Origin: Chloroflexota bacterium
GTDB taxonomy: Bacteria; Chloroflexota; Limnocylindria; P2-11E
Reading direction: 5' to 3'
Length of the DNA: 41,330 nucleotides
Assembly (NCBI GenBank): GCA_005889075.1
Contig: VBDQ01000080.1
Coordinates: forward strand, 31,045-72,374
In this document: piece by piece, positions 25,401-32,084 of the stretch
How the letters are laid out: every line of letters starts with the position of its first letter
Position numbering within the stretch: position 1 is the stretch's first letter
Notes under the pieces: model-generated
Told to the model about the DNA's origin: nothing
The model's input: only the letters and a program-made list of their open reading frames with translations
Database searches by the model: none
Translations under genes and position numbers: made by a program

Positions 25401-25631
25401 GAGCTTGCCCACCATTTGAACAACATGCGCAAGGAAGCCGGACTCGAGATCTCCGATCGCATCGCGCTCCGCTACGGGGGTGGGCTCTCCGCCGCAGTCG
25501 GGCGACACCGCGACTTCATCGCCGAGGAGGCGCTGGCGACCAGCGTGAGCGAAGGCTTGACCGGCCGCGGCCATCGCTGGTCAGGGCAGCTCAACGGCGT
25601 CCCGGGAGAGCTCGAGATCGAAAAAGCCTAG
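22461..25631 (+). CDS. ileS: Isoleucyl-tRNA synthetase, variant with HSAW and HKSGGN motifs
   Basis: The 1056-residue class I synthetase charges tRNA-Ile. GGAGG lies 7 bases before the GTG at 22461. The usual HIGH motif is replaced by HSAW (66-69, in GMGVHSAWARTYKDLYQRY) and KMSKS by HKSGGN (614-619). Related synthetases with a GVHHAW motif are annotated as IleRS in some bacteria, so this is a subfamily trait, not damage. Zinc-type cysteine pairs are seen in CARCGTALSQHE, CWRCREEIVF and CPTCDADS. An editing domain fits between roughly residues 210 and 400 and an anticodon-binding domain near 680-830; the C-terminus is long. The T-box leader just upstream supports an aminoacyl-tRNA synthetase and its own tRNA as regulator. 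Its last 51 bases overlap a convergent gene. Confidence 0.93.
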   Translation: MAKASEKTRFRAVGAKLDLAELDHRVLDLWERERSFDALRKKNAGKKRFSFIDGPITANVEGMGVHSAWARTYKDLYQRYRAMLGYDQRYQNGFDCQGLWVEVQVERELNLNSKRDIETYGIGKFSDACRARVDRSANAITKGSIRMGQWMDWPNSYYTYSDLNISHIWHVLKLCHEKGWLYKGHRSMPWCARCGTALSQHEMIDSYREMTHLSVYVRFPVVRPGPASPAPAEPQTKESFLVWTTTPWTLPANVALAINPEIEYVRVQVGDESLIMAKDAAERVLGPATRHQDPVKARDLLGLRYRGPFDELPASSEGVIGHRVIEWDDVSAAEGTGLVHIAPGCGAEDFALSKTEKLPVLVPIDEMARFVKGYGWLEGKEARDVAREIADDLQKRGLLFRAADYTHRYPECWRCREEIVFRVDDEWFISMDELRPKLIDAAAKVRWIPSASGRRMENWLQNMGDWNISRKRYWGLPLPFYTCAKGHFFVLGSEEELRERAKSGLDKLRELHRPWIDEVVVRCPTCDADSKRVKEVGDCWLDAGIVPFSTLDWLHDKRYWSEWFPAEYIVEMVEQVRLWFYSQLFMSVVLTGRASYDTCQTFQPMLAGPGEEFHKSGGNMVDLVEACELVGADAIRWVVARENLEETIYFAWTPFEELKRRLLVLWNTYSFFVTYANYDGFDPSVAAVPVRERQLMDRWLLSTLAHLVADSRAAFEAYDVRSALAKMEAFWDDLSTWYLRRNRPRFWKTRSQRDSLAAYQTLYEALTTLVRLFAPVMPFLAEDMYQGLAREARAPGAEASVHHTAYPDETPERLDDELERRMRAARRVVELGRAARSSAGVKTRLPLPKLIVVFDAADRDRGLVASTGDLADIITDELNVKALEVRDHAEGLVRETVKPDLKVLGPKLGKDLPRVRQALAEGRYERRDGTIAVEGFVLADTEVLVSHEGVAGHAVARDAGATVALETKATPDLELEGLARELAHHLNNMRKEAGLEISDRIALRYGGGLSAAVGRHRDFIAEEALATSVSEGLTGRGHRWSGQLNGVPGELEIEKA

Positions 25632-25961
25632 TCCAGCGATCGGCCGCCCGGTGCGCGTGACCCGCGTGCCGCCGTCTTCGGGTGCGAACGTCCAGGTCAG
25701 GGTGTAGCGATAGGGCTGCAAGCTCTCGGTGACGAGGCGCGAGTGCGGCTCCAGCGCGATCACTTTGGCCTCGATCTCGCGCTCGCGAAAGAGGAATCGG
25801 ACTCGTGAGCGGATCGTCGTTCCCACACGGACGGATGCGTCGGATGAGGTCGACGCCAGGACGGTGGAATTCCACCGCGGCGTGTTGCTTGGGTCCACGA
25901 CGTATGCGAACACCTCTGAGACCGGTCTATCGATTCGGACGGAGTTCTGAACCCGACCCAT
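25581..25961 (-). CDS. SRPBCC-family (polyketide cyclase/START-like) protein, short C-terminus
   Basis: The 126-residue protein has the SRPBCC N-terminal pattern: VQNSVRIDRPVSEVFAYVVDPSNTPRWNSTV, strands RSRVRFLFREREIEAKVIALEP and TLTWTFAPEDGGTRVTRTGR, giving the helix-grip fold that holds a hydrophobic ligand. Family members usually end with a long helix of 20 or more residues (often Arg/Lys-rich). Here that helix is nearly absent because the frame stops at 25581, inside the 3' end of convergent ileS (51-base overlap). So it may be a trimmed but functional gene. A GAGGA-type site lies before the ATG at 25961. The ligand is unknown. Confidence 0.75.
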   Translation of the reverse strand: MGRVQNSVRIDRPVSEVFAYVVDPSNTPRWNSTVLASTSSDASVRVGTTIRSRVRFLFREREIEAKVIALEPHSRLVTESLQPYRYTLTWTFAPEDGGTRVTRTGRPIAGLGFFDLELSRDAVELP

Positions 25962-25980
25962 TGCGGTCCTCTGGATCGAT

Positions 25981-27180
25981 TCAGATCCCGAGGATCTGCT
26001 TTTTCTTCGCCGCGAACTCGTCGTCCGTAAGGACGCCGCTGCGGTGGAGCTCCGCCAGCATCACCAGCTCGTCTATCCCGACCCGATGCGCGCCGTGCCT
26101 CGACGGCGGTTTGATCCGTCGATCGACTCGTTCCTGCAGCGTGTTCTTGACCGGCGTGAACACGGTCGCGAGGACGAAGAGCGTCGCGACGATCGCGAGA
26201 TCGGAGCCCTGCCCGGTCGTCGCGACGAAGAGCCGCTGGAAGAACGCGAGGGCAGCCGTGTAGATGCCCCCGAGCACGGCGGTGAGGAGCACGTAAACGA
26301 CCGTCTTGTTGATGATCAGATCGATCTCGTAGAGGCCGTGCCGAAGGATCGCGACGCCGACCGCCGCCGGGAGGGCCGCCAGAGCGATCGCCGCGATCGG
26401 ATCGCTCACCGGTGCGAGGAGCGGGACGACCTTCGCGAGGGCGTTGACGACGAATGAGGCCAGCACCAGTGCGGCGGCATACGCGAACCACTTGACCTGC
26501 TGACGTCTCACGAGATCGGACCCGCGCAGGCGAGCGAGGAGCGCCGCGCCGCTGACGAAGACGATGAGATAGAGGAGAGGCTCGAGCACCGCGTCGAGCA
26601 CCTGGAAGATGTCCTTGAACAGATCGAGCCCGAACGGGTTTCGTATCGACGGATAGCCCATCGACGCGTAGGTCGCCGGGGCGAGCATGGTCGACAGCGT
26701 GGAGAACGCGACGACCGCGGCCGAGCCAAACGCTGCTGGTCGCCAGCGGCGCGACGGCAGATGACCGTCTGGGAAGAGGAGCGGGAGGAAGAGGCCGACC
26801 ACCGCGAACGCGGGGATCTCGGTCCAAAGACCGAACCACGCGGCGGCTTGGCCGAACGGCAGCGTTCCCGGCACGACGACCAGCGCCTGGACGGCGTACA
26901 CGCTCGAGAAGAAGGCGACGCCGAAGCTCAGCGCCACGACGGAGAACATCCACCCGATGACGTGGCGCGGATGCCTGCTCACGATGAGCGCGCCGACCAC
27001 CGCGTACGCCAGCGCGGCCACCAGTACCCATAGATCGATGAGGCTCGAGCCGCCGACCTGCGCCTTCTCCAGGGCGATCGTCACCCCCGCGAGCAGGGTG
27101 TATATCCCGACGAAGGCCCAGCTGAGGAACGCAGCGGGTGACTGGGCGCGCCCTGTGGTCAGAGAGGCGGCGTGGTTCAT
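25981..27180 (-). CDS. Membrane protein: kinase-sensor-like N-terminal region with C-terminal SHOCT domain
   Basis: The 399-residue protein has eight or so hydrophobic segments and resembles the membrane half of sensor histidine kinases common in this type of bacterium: VSRHPRHVIGWMF, LFLPLLFPDGHLPSRRWRP, AILRHGLYEIDLIINKTVVYVLLTAVLGG and FTPVKNTLQERVDRRI. In such kinases a dimerisation and ATPase region follows. Here it is replaced by a SHOCT domain (ELVMLAELHRSGVLTDDEF, residues about 370-399), a short helical motif thought to help oligomerisation. It cannot be a kinase. Its ligand or partner is unknown. The ATG at 27180 has TAGGCT 7 bases upstream, suggesting a leaderless transcript. TTG at 27186 is an alternative start. 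Confidence 0.8.
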   Translation of the reverse strand: MNHAASLTTGRAQSPAAFLSWAFVGIYTLLAGVTIALEKAQVGGSSLIDLWVLVAALAYAVVGALIVSRHPRHVIGWMFSVVALSFGVAFFSSVYAVQALVVVPGTLPFGQAAAWFGLWTEIPAFAVVGLFLPLLFPDGHLPSRRWRPAAFGSAAVVAFSTLSTMLAPATYASMGYPSIRNPFGLDLFKDIFQVLDAVLEPLLYLIVFVSGAALLARLRGSDLVRRQQVKWFAYAAALVLASFVVNALAKVVPLLAPVSDPIAAIALAALPAAVGVAILRHGLYEIDLIINKTVVYVLLTAVLGGIYTAALAFFQRLFVATTGQGSDLAIVATLFVLATVFTPVKNTLQERVDRRIKPPSRHGAHRVGIDELVMLAELHRSGVLTDDEFAAKKKQILGI

Positions 27181-27204
27181 GTCCAAAAGCCTACGCGCGC
27201 GTTC

Positions 27205-27798
27205 CTAGAGGAGCGCGCTTCGGAGCGCCCCGTAGATCAGCCTTGGCGCGCGCCGGCGGCCGGGGCCCGTGACCGCGGTCCGCCAGGTCGGATAAGAAAG
27301 GAGCGCATGGGCGAGTGCGATCGCGTCGGCGACCCGCAGCCGTAGCACCCCCTGCCGGCCGAGCTCGTTGAGCGTCCGCGCGATGATCGCGAGGCGTACC
27401 GCGTCGAGCTCCTTCAACAGCCCGGCGACCGCCCGCGGGAGCGCTCCGTCCACGAGGGTCTCGAGCAGCACCGTCTCCGCACGGTATTCGCGCTCGTGCA
27501 TGGCGATGAGCTCGCCGAGCACCGCATCACCGCTCTCGGACCGCGGCCGCCATCGCTCGATCCGCCCGATGAGTGCATCCGCGCGACGCCGCAGCGCCGC
27601 TTCGACGAGGCGCTCCTTCGTCGTCGCATGGAGGTAGACCGTGCGCGGGGCGACGTGCGCACGCCGCGCGACTTCGCTGATGCGCAGTGCCGCGTAGCCG
27701 CGTCGTGCGACCTCGCGAAGCGCTGCGGTCTCTATTGCGGCCTCGGTCCGCGCTGTCGCGCGCGCACGTTCGCGCTGCACGTAGCGTCGAGAATTCAC
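27205..27798 (-). CDS. TetR-family transcriptional regulator
   Basis: The 197-residue protein has the TetR N-terminal DNA-binding domain (TEAAIETAALREVARRGYAALRISEVARRAHVAPRTVYLHATTKERL, in pieces: AALREVARRGYAALRISEVA as helices 1-2 and HVAPRTVYLHATTKERL as the recognition helix). A C-terminal ligand-binding domain of helices follows. I prefer the GTG at 27798: TACACT lies 9 bases upstream (27813-27808), the leaderless pattern. A GTG/ATG-type start further upstream would extend into the divergent region. It is transcribed away from fabD with only 74 bases between the starts, so regulation of the fatty-acid cluster is a fair guess (compare FasR- or FabR-like regulators), but the sequence itself does not show it. 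Confidence 0.85.
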   Translation of the reverse strand: MNSRRYVQRERARATARTEAAIETAALREVARRGYAALRISEVARRAHVAPRTVYLHATTKERLVEAALRRRADALIGRIERWRPRSESGDAVLGELIAMHEREYRAETVLLETLVDGALPRAVAGLLKELDAVRLAIIARTLNELGRQGVLRLRVADAIALAHALLSYPTWRTAVTGPGRRRAPRLIYGALRSALL

Positions 27799-27872
27799 TG
27801 CACACAGAGTGTAGCGACGATTTGCGACCACCCTCGACTGACGTGCGCCTGGGCGCTATCGTTCATCGTCTC
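27799..27872. promoter_or_regulatory. Divergent promoter region between tetR-type gene and fabD
   Basis: TACACT (minus strand, 27813-27808) is 9 bases before the regulator's GTG. TATCGT (plus strand, 27857-27862) is 10 bases before the fabD GTG at 27873. Both look like -10 boxes of leaderless mRNAs. A CACT...AGTG pair at 27796-27811 is too short to call an operator. Confidence 0.5.
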
Positions 27873-28889
27873 GTGGGCGATCTCGCGTTCGTGTTCCCCG
27901 GGCAAGGCTCGCAGATCGTCGGCATGGGCCGCGCGGTCTACGAGACGTCCGCACGCGCCCGCGAGGTATTCGATGAGGCCGATCGAACGCTCGGGTATGA
28001 CCTCTCAAAGGTCTGCTTCGAGGGCCCCTCGACGGAGCTCGACGACACGGCGGTGGCACAGCCGGCCGTGCTCGCAACGAGCGTGGCGATCCTCGAGGCG
28101 CTCGTCGAAGCCGTGAACGAAAAGCTCGGCCACCGCGCGACGGGCGGCTCGGATCCTCGTGGCGTTGCGGCCCTTCCGCTCGCCCTTCGGCCACGATTCG
28201 TCGCGGGTCACTCGCTCGGTGAGTTCACCGCGCTCGTTGCGGCCGGCGTGCTCACGTTCCAAGAAGCCCTGCGACTCGTCGCCGAGCGCGGGCGCCTCGC
28301 CGCATCGCGCGGGGCCAAGGGCGCGATGGCCGCGATCGTCGGGCTTACCGCCGACGAGGTCGATCGCGTCATCAAGGACACCTTGCCCTTCGGACACGCC
28401 GTGGTCGCGAACGACAACGGCCCGGCGCAGGTCACGATCGCCGGCGACAGCGAGAGTGTGGCGCGCGTCAGCGAGGCGCTGTCGCAGCGTGGCGCGCGCA
28501 AGGTGATCCCGCTTCGCATCTCCGCGCCGTTCCACTTTCCGGGTATGGGTCGCATCGGGCCCGAGCTTGCGTCGTTCATGCGGACGCTGCACTTCCGTGA
28601 ACCAGTCGTCCCGATCGTCGCGAACGTCAGCGCGCTCCCGCACGCGTCGGCGTCGGCGATTCCCGAGGCGCTCGTTCACCATCTCTCACAGCGCGTCGAG
28701 TGGCTTCGGTCGGTGCGCTTCATGGCAGAGCGTGGTGTCTCGACCTTCGTCGAGATCGGAGCGGGTCAGGTGGTGAACGGGCTCGTCAAACGGATCGCGG
28801 ACGCGAAGCTGGTCAACGTATCTGATCCTCTCTCGATCGCTGGAGCCCTCGCGAGCCTTCGCGAGCGCAGCGCTACCGTCGGGGCGTGA
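27873..28889 (+). CDS. fabD: Malonyl-CoA:ACP transacylase
   Basis: The 338-residue enzyme loads malonyl groups onto acyl carrier protein, the first committed step of fatty-acid elongation. FVFPGQGSQIVGMG opens the protein; the nucleophile Ser114 is in VAGHSLGEF; AVVANDNGPAQVTIAGD and RISAPFHFPGM (with the catalytic His) follow; and FVEIGAGQVVNGLVKRI ends the family blocks. The sequence HFPGM replaces the common HSxLM, a mild variation. The start is GTG at 27873 (TATCGT 10 bases upstream) or GTG at 27843, ten codons earlier. Its TGA overlaps the fabF GTG as GTGA, so both are co-translated. It heads the fabD-fabF-DUF3072-fabG cluster. Confidence 0.93.
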   Translation: MGDLAFVFPGQGSQIVGMGRAVYETSARAREVFDEADRTLGYDLSKVCFEGPSTELDDTAVAQPAVLATSVAILEALVEAVNEKLGHRATGGSDPRGVAALPLALRPRFVAGHSLGEFTALVAAGVLTFQEALRLVAERGRLAASRGAKGAMAAIVGLTADEVDRVIKDTLPFGHAVVANDNGPAQVTIAGDSESVARVSEALSQRGARKVIPLRISAPFHFPGMGRIGPELASFMRTLHFREPVVPIVANVSALPHASASAIPEALVHHLSQRVEWLRSVRFMAERGVSTFVEIGAGQVVNGLVKRIADAKLVNVSDPLSIAGALASLRERSATVGA

Positions 28890-30121
28890 CCAGGCGCGTC
28901 GTTGTCACCGGCCTCGGCGCGGTGACCCCGATCGGCCTTGACGTCCCGAGCACGTGGGACTCGTTGATTCATGGCCGCAGCGGGATCACCCGGATCACGC
29001 GGTTCGACCCAGCCCCGTACGAGACGCAGATTGCCGGCGAGGTCAAGGGATTCGACGCTTCGAAGTACATGGACAGGAAAGAGGTGCGCCGGACCGATCG
29101 CTTCGCGCAGTACGCGGTCGCTGCCGCCGCGCAGGCGCTCGAGGACGCGCACCTGGCGGTAGGCGGTCCGGATCGCGACCGGATCGGCGTCGCGATCGCA
29201 ACCGGTGTCGGCGGAATCGAGACGCTGATCGACCAGGTGCTTCTCATGAAGGAGCGCGGGCCGTCCCGGCTTTCGCCGTTCCTGGTGCCGATGCTCATGG
29301 CCAACGCAGGGTCCGCGCAGATCTCGATGCAATTTGATCTTCGAGGGCCGAGCCTGACGCACGTTTCGGCCTGCGCCTCGAGCGCGCACGCGATCGGCGA
29401 GTGCGGCGAGATCATCCGGCGGGGTCAGGCGGACGTGATGGTCGCCGGCGGCGCGGAGGCCGCGGTCCTGCCGCTCCCTATCGGTGCGTTCGCGACCATG
29501 CACGCGATGAGCCGCCGCAACGACTCGCCGCAGCGCGCCTCGCGACCGTTCGACAAGGATCGCGACGGCTTCGTTCTGGCGGAAGGTTCGGCCGTCCTCG
29601 TCCTCGAAGAACGCGACCGCGCGGTCGCGCGCGGGGCGCGGATCTACGGCGAGCTCGTCGGCTACGGTGCGACGGCCGACGCCTACCACATCACCGCGCC
29701 ATCACCCGAAGGCGAGGGCAACGCGCGCGCGATGAAGATGGCACTCGACCAGGCTGGCCTCGCGCCGACCGACATCGACTACATCAACGCGCACGGCACC
29801 TCCACCCAGCCCAACGACCGCGAGGAGACGGCCGCGATAAAGCGTGTCTTCGGTGGTCACGCGTACAAGCTCATGGTGTCGTCGACGAAGTCGATGACCG
29901 GCCACCTCCTGGGTGCAGCTGGCGCGCTCGAGGCCATGGCGTGCCTGCTCGCGATGCGCGACGGATGCATCCCGCCCACGATCAACTACGAGACGCCTGA
30001 TCCGGCGCTGGACCTCGACTATGTCCCGAACCAGGCGCGCGCCAGGTCGATCAAGACCGCTCTGTCGAACTCGATGGGCTTCGGCGGTCATAACGCCTCC
30101 CTGATCCTGACCGCCCCCTAA
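28886..30121 (+). CDS. fabF: Beta-ketoacyl-ACP synthase II
   Basis: The 411-residue condensing enzyme extends acyl-ACP by two carbons using malonyl-ACP. The catalytic triad is complete: Cys163 in SACASSAH, His303 in NAHGTSTQPND, and His340 in SSTKSMTGHLLGAAG. Other typical parts are VVVTGLGAVTPIG at the start and NSMGFGGHNASLIL at the end. Its length is normal for FabF; FabB lacks the GTSTxxND context and is less likely. It starts with a GTG that overlaps the fabD stop by 4 bases. No acpP or fabH gene is present in this window, so those lie elsewhere. Confidence 0.95.
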   Translation: MTRRVVVTGLGAVTPIGLDVPSTWDSLIHGRSGITRITRFDPAPYETQIAGEVKGFDASKYMDRKEVRRTDRFAQYAVAAAAQALEDAHLAVGGPDRDRIGVAIATGVGGIETLIDQVLLMKERGPSRLSPFLVPMLMANAGSAQISMQFDLRGPSLTHVSACASSAHAIGECGEIIRRGQADVMVAGGAEAAVLPLPIGAFATMHAMSRRNDSPQRASRPFDKDRDGFVLAEGSAVLVLEERDRAVARGARIYGELVGYGATADAYHITAPSPEGEGNARAMKMALDQAGLAPTDIDYINAHGTSTQPNDREETAAIKRVFGGHAYKLMVSSTKSMTGHLLGAAGALEAMACLLAMRDGCIPPTINYETPDPALDLDYVPNQARARSIKTALSNSMGFGGHNASLILTAP

Positions 30122-30161
30122 GTCCGGTCCATTTGGCATCGCGGCTGCACGGCCGCCAGAT

Positions 30162-30593
30162 ATGCCTCGCCGCGACGCAAGCTCGCCAAGACCGCCGGAA
30201 GAATGGAAGAGCGGCGACGAGCCGATGACCGAGGCCCAGGCCGCGTACCTCCGGAGGCTTTCCGAAGATGCGGGCGAGGAATTCGATGCGAACCTGAGCA
30301 AGGGCGCGGCCTCGCGCCGCATCGACGAGCTGCGCTCGCGGCCCGCGAATGGCCGGCCCGGACGTCGGGTCTCGCGCGGCCGCTCGACACCGGCGAGGCC
30401 GCGAGATGAGTCGCGCGTTGCCGGCGAGGAACCGATGAGCCCCGCCCAGGCGGCCTACTTGAAGGAGCTCGCCGATGAAGAAGGCGGCGAGTTCGATCCG
30501 TCGTACTCGAAGAATGAGGCCGCGCGCCGGATCGGCGAGCTACTGATCCGACAGATGTCGAGGATCTCACCGACCGAGCCGTCGCGAAGGTAG
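30162..30593 (+). CDS. DUF3072-like protein with two tandem repeats
   Basis: The 143-residue protein contains two copies of the same 36-residue module, at about 22-58 (MTEAQAAYLRRLSEDAGEEF...) and 92-128 (MSPAQAAYLKELADEEGGEF...), joined by a Pro/Arg-rich linker. Each module matches the DUF3072 pattern: T/S-x-A-Q-A-x-Y-L, then E-x-F-D and a K-x-E-A-x-R-x-I helix. Single-copy proteins of this type are common in high-GC bacteria and their function is unknown. It lies inside the fab cluster between fabF (40 bases) and fabG (21 bases), but that alone does not show a role in fatty-acid synthesis. No clear ribosome binding site precedes the ATG. Confidence 0.82.
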   Translation: MPRRDASSPRPPEEWKSGDEPMTEAQAAYLRRLSEDAGEEFDANLSKGAASRRIDELRSRPANGRPGRRVSRGRSTPARPRDESRVAGEEPMSPAQAAYLKELADEEGGEFDPSYSKNEAARRIGELLIRQMSRISPTEPSRR

Positions 30594-30614
30594 CCCTGCT
30601 ACTTTCGGCGCCCA

Positions 30615-31364
30615 ATGAAGCTCGAGGGCCGCATCGCCCTCATCACCGGCGGCGGTCGAGGCATCGGGCGCGCGACGGCGGTGCGCCTTGCGCGAGAAGG
30701 CGCCGCGGTCGCGATCAACTTCAAGGGGAACGCGGCCGCCGCTGAGGAGGCGAAGCGTCTTGTCGAGGGCGGCGGCGGCCGAGCGACCCTCGTGCAGGGG
30801 GACATCGCCGCCGACGGCACAGCAGAGGACATCGTGAAGCGGGCGCTCGCCTTCGGCGGCGGACGGCTCGACATCCTCGTCAACAACGCCGGGATCACGC
30901 GGGACAACCTGCTCGTGCGGATGAGCCTCGAGGAATGGGATGCGGTGCTCGACCTCAACCTGCGGGGCGCGTTTCTCGCGACGAAGGCCGCGATGCGATC
31001 GATGATGAAGCAGCGGTCGGGCCGGATCGTGAACGTGTCGTCGATCGCGGGGGTCATGGGCAACGCGGGACAGGCGAACTATGCCGCCGCGAAGGCGGGC
31101 CTCATCGGCTTCACCAAGACCATCGCCCGAGAGATGGCGAGCCGAAACATCACGTGCAACGCGGTCGCTCCCGGCTTCGTCCCCACCGACCTGACGAAGG
31201 ACATCATCAAACAGATGGAGGGGACGATCCTTCCGCAGATACCGCTCGGGCGGTTCGGCACCGTCGAAGACGTCGCCAACGCCATCGCCTTCCTGGTCTC
31301 GGACGATGCGAGCTACATCACCGGACAAGTCCTCGTCGTCGACGGCGGCATGGTCACGGCATAG
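30615..31364 (+). CDS. fabG: 3-oxoacyl-ACP reductase (SDR family)
   Basis: The 249-residue short-chain dehydrogenase has the NAD(P)-binding TGGGRGIG at 11-18, NNAG at 90-93, and the catalytic set Ser143, Tyr156 and Lys160 (NVSSIAG and YAAAK). Gly- and Asn-rich NITRDNLL-like sequence after NNAG, and PLGRFGTVEDVANAIAFL near the end are typical of FabG. It would reduce 3-oxoacyl-ACP in the fatty-acid elongation cycle, which the position after fabD and fabF supports. The TACTTT hexamer 9 bases before the ATG suggests that it also has its own leaderless transcript. Hairpin element copy C begins 40 bases after its stop. Confidence 0.92.
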   Translation: MKLEGRIALITGGGRGIGRATAVRLAREGAAVAINFKGNAAAAEEAKRLVEGGGGRATLVQGDIAADGTAEDIVKRALAFGGGRLDILVNNAGITRDNLLVRMSLEEWDAVLDLNLRGAFLATKAAMRSMMKQRSGRIVNVSSIAGVMGNAGQANYAAAKAGLIGFTKTIAREMASRNITCNAVAPGFVPTDLTKDIIKQMEGTILPQIPLGRFGTVEDVANAIAFLVSDDASYITGQVLVVDGGMVTA

Positions 31365-31404
31365 CGGGTAGCCCGACGCGCAGTGCGGTCCACAGCGTCG
31401 TGCA

Positions 31405-31538
31405 GCGCGGGTCCTGTCCCGGGGTCGCGGGGTGCGCCCGAGCCTACCGTCCGCTTCGTCGCTCTTTGGATCGCGCTCCGTGGCGACGCGGCCGGTCTTA
31501 CGGCTCGTACGCACCCCGCTCCCCCGTGCCACCCGCGC
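31405..31538 (+). repeat. Dispersed hairpin element, copy C
   Basis: The outer stem is GCGCGGGT (31405-31412) with ACCCGCGC (31531-31538). The left arm then repeats copy B almost exactly (CCTGTCCCGGGGTCG, GGTGCGCC, CCTACCG, TCCGCTTCG) and the right arm does too (GACGCGGCCGGTC, ACGGCTCGTACGCACCCC, CTCCCCCGTGCC). The apical stem is CGTCGC with GCGACG. The loop tip differs from copy B. The element lies between fabG (stop 40 bases before) and lspA. No T-run follows. The rest of 31365-31595 is otherwise empty apart from a -10-like TAGGAT at 31584. Confidence 0.85.
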
Positions 31539-31595
31539 CGCCCGACTTCCGCGTCGCCATCCTTCCGTCACCGCGGCGTTTTCTAGGATGAGCAC

Positions 31596-32084
31596 GTGCG
31601 TCCCGGCCGCCTCCTCCTTGTAGTCGGCGTCGCGATCGCCGTATTCACTCTCGACCGTGTGACGAAGGCGTGGGTCACGGACAACATCCCACTCGGAACG
31701 GCGCGTCCGGTCGCGGGGGAGTACGTCCGCATCGTCCATGCCCAGAACACCGGCGCGGCTTTCGGCCTCCTGCCGGAGCGGACCACGCTCCTTTCGGTGC
31801 TTTCGATCATCGCGGTCCTGGCGATCGTCTACTACTACCGCCAGATCGCCAGCAGCTCCGCCGTAGTCTCGGCGACGCTCGGTATGCAGCTGGGTGGCGC
31901 CGCGGGAAACCTCCTCGACCGCGTGACTCAGGGATACGTCGTGGACTTCGTCGACGTCGGCGTCGGGGACGTTCGCTTCTGGGCCTTCAACGTCGCCGAC
32001 TCGTCGATCGTCGTCGGGATCATCCTCGTCACGCTCGCGCTCTGGTACGAAGAGCACCGCGCCGCGCCAAAGCCCGCGCACTAG
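31596..32084 (+). CDS. lspA: Lipoprotein signal peptidase
   Basis: The 162-residue membrane protease removes signal peptides from lipoproteins, as needed by the three binding lipoproteins in this window. Four hydrophobic segments are present. Family motifs: LDRVTKAWV in the first helix, HAQNTGAAFG (49-57), QLGGAAGNLLDR, and the two catalytic aspartates, Asp117 in YVVDFVDVG and Asp135 in FNVADSSIVVG. The GTG at 31596 has TAGGAT 6 bases upstream, so the transcript is probably leaderless. rluD starts directly after its stop. Confidence 0.94.
   Translation: MRPGRLLLVVGVAIAVFTLDRVTKAWVTDNIPLGTARPVAGEYVRIVHAQNTGAAFGLLPERTTLLSVLSIIAVLAIVYYYRQIASSSAVVSATLGMQLGGAAGNLLDRVTQGYVVDFVDVGVGDVRFWAFNVADSSIVVGIILVTLALWYEEHRAAPKPAH

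Noticed and set aside
27796..27811. CACT...AGTG inverted pair at the TetR start as an operator
   Set aside because: Arms are only 4 bases and it overlaps the TetR start codon; no second half-site is seen.
15950..31560. tRNA or small ribosomal RNA genes in the gaps that hold the hairpin elements
   Set aside because: No T-loop or anticodon arm pattern is present; the gaps fold as single long hairpins.
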